Below, piece after piece: positions 63,549-64,000 of a stretch of DNA of 64,000 nucleotides. The notes beneath the pieces were generated by a model that searched no databases, was not told the DNA's origin, and saw only the letters and a program-made list of their open reading frames with translations. The position numbers were made by a program, and so were the translations under genes. This DNA comes from Chamaelirium japonicum (taxonomy: Eukaryota > Streptophyta > Magnoliopsida > Liliales > Melanthiaceae), in assembly GCA_947650365.1 (NCBI GenBank), contig CANTAL010000144.1, positions 687,001-751,000 of the forward strand. The letters are read 5' to 3'. How positions within the stretch are numbered: position 1 is the stretch's first letter; the number at the start of each line of letters is the position of its first letter.

Positions 63549-64000
63549 TCTAATTCCTTCGTACGATCCATTCTAATTCATTCGTACGATCCATTCTAAT
63601 TCATTCGCACGATCCATTCTAATTCATTCGTACGATCCATTCTAATTCATTCATACGATCCAATCTAATTCATTCATACGATCCATTCTAATTCATTCAT
63701 ACGATCCATTCTAATTCATTCGTACGATCCATTGTAATTCATTCGCACGAATGTATCCATTCTAATTCATTCGTACGATCCATTCTAATTCATTCGCACG
63801 ATCCATTCTAATTCATTCGTACGATCCATTCTATTTCATTCATATGATCCATTCTAATTCATTCATACTATCCATTCTAATTCATTCATACGATCTATTC
63901 TAATTCATTCATACGATCCAATCTAATTCATTCATACGATCCATTCTAATTCATTCATACGATCCATTCTAATTCCTTCGTACAATCCATTCTAATTCAT
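63549..64000 (+). repeat. Sense block, start of a third long-repeat copy
   Basis: Nearly identical in unit order to 46,990-47,440 (CCTTCG start, plain units, CATACGATCCAATC, 28-mer, CGTACGATCCATTCTATTTC, CATACTATCC). The window ends inside it, so the array continues to the right. Confidence 0.92.

Larger units (their letters stand above)
1..64000. repeat. 23-bp satellite array with frequent orientation reversal
   Basis: The entire window consists of diverged copies of one 23-bp unit, GATCCATTCTAATTC followed by ATTCGTAC, in either orientation. A 28-bp form and a few 20-24 bp forms are interspersed. Every 300-base stretch I read holds this unit and nothing else. The sense strand is T/C rich (9 T, 6 C, 6 A, 2 G per unit), so strand composition flips at each reversal. 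I see no insertion of a transposable element, no microsatellite longer than an A7 run, and no gene. Family name and host are unknown to me. Confidence 0.98.

Noticed and set aside
1-64000. CRISPR array, because of regularly spaced repeats
   Set aside because: No unique spacers exist. The repeats are contiguous, vary at the same positions and reverse orientation many times.
1-64000. CENP-B box
   Set aside because: TTCGTACGATCC matches TTCG and the central A of the CENP-B box, but the required CGGG end is replaced by CATT. I see no full match.
1-64000. Telomeric or subtelomeric repeat
   Set aside because: No TTAGGG, TTTAGGG or TTAGG runs. The unit has two CpGs and a GATC core, unlike any telomere repeat I know.
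1-64000. Heat-shock element clusters (GAA/TTC words)
   Set aside because: TTC words are in one orientation within a block and not alternating at 5-bp steps; at CGTACG junctions TTC and GAA are 4 bp apart, not 2.

Overview
The whole 64-kb window is satellite DNA. I found no protein-coding gene, no RNA gene, no recognisable transposon and no single-copy stretch long enough to name. The basic unit is 23 bp. On the + strand it reads GATCCATTCTAATTC (unit positions 1-15) followed by ATTCGTAC (16-23); 8 of 23 bases are G/C. A longer 28-bp variant carries an extra AATGT between the ACG and the ATCC of the next unit (visible as CACGAATGTATCC). I call the orientation above 'sense' (strand +) and its reverse complement (GTACGAATGAATTAG... 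then ...AATGGATC) 'antisense' (strand -).

The unusual feature is how often the array reverses. I count about 86 blocks of alternating orientation, so about 85 switch points. By my hand tally roughly 40 kb is sense and 24 kb antisense. Blocks range from one unit to about 2.85 kb. Block edges are good to about 10 bp, because units overlap at palindromic cores (CGTACG and GGATCC).

Organisation is hierarchical. (1) 23-mers and 28-mers fall into recurring variants: TAATTC to TATTTC, TAATTC to TTACTC, CATTCG to CCTTCG, and the CpG-transition forms. (2) Variants group into composite modules, including one of 120 bp (one 28-mer plus four 23-mers) and one of exactly 112 bp. (3) Blocks group into long repeats. 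Region 1-16.0 kb is a fine mosaic of short blocks with fragments repeated at about 3.4, 5.2, 5.6 and 8.1 kb. Region 16.0-29.4 kb has long blocks with a roughly 3.5-3.8 kb repeat. Region about 28.2-47.0 kb is a first copy (A) of a very long repeat, about 47.0-63.5 kb is a second copy (B), and a third begins at 63,549. A and B keep the same order of orientation flips but differ by large indels, including about 3.2 kb at 41.2-44.4 kb and a 484-bp tandem duplication at 36.95-37.43 kb.

The organism cannot be named from this. It is most likely a eukaryote, in pericentromeric, centromeric, knob-like or sex-chromosome heterochromatin. Each unit has two CpGs, and the commonest variants are exactly the CpG to TpG/CpA transitions, which points to a genome that methylates CpG (plant, vertebrate or similar). 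That is inference. All open reading frames here are by-products of the repeat. The satellite's structure, namely nested inversions, duplicated flip patterns and 28-mers that look like scars of micro-inversions, is the part worth following up.
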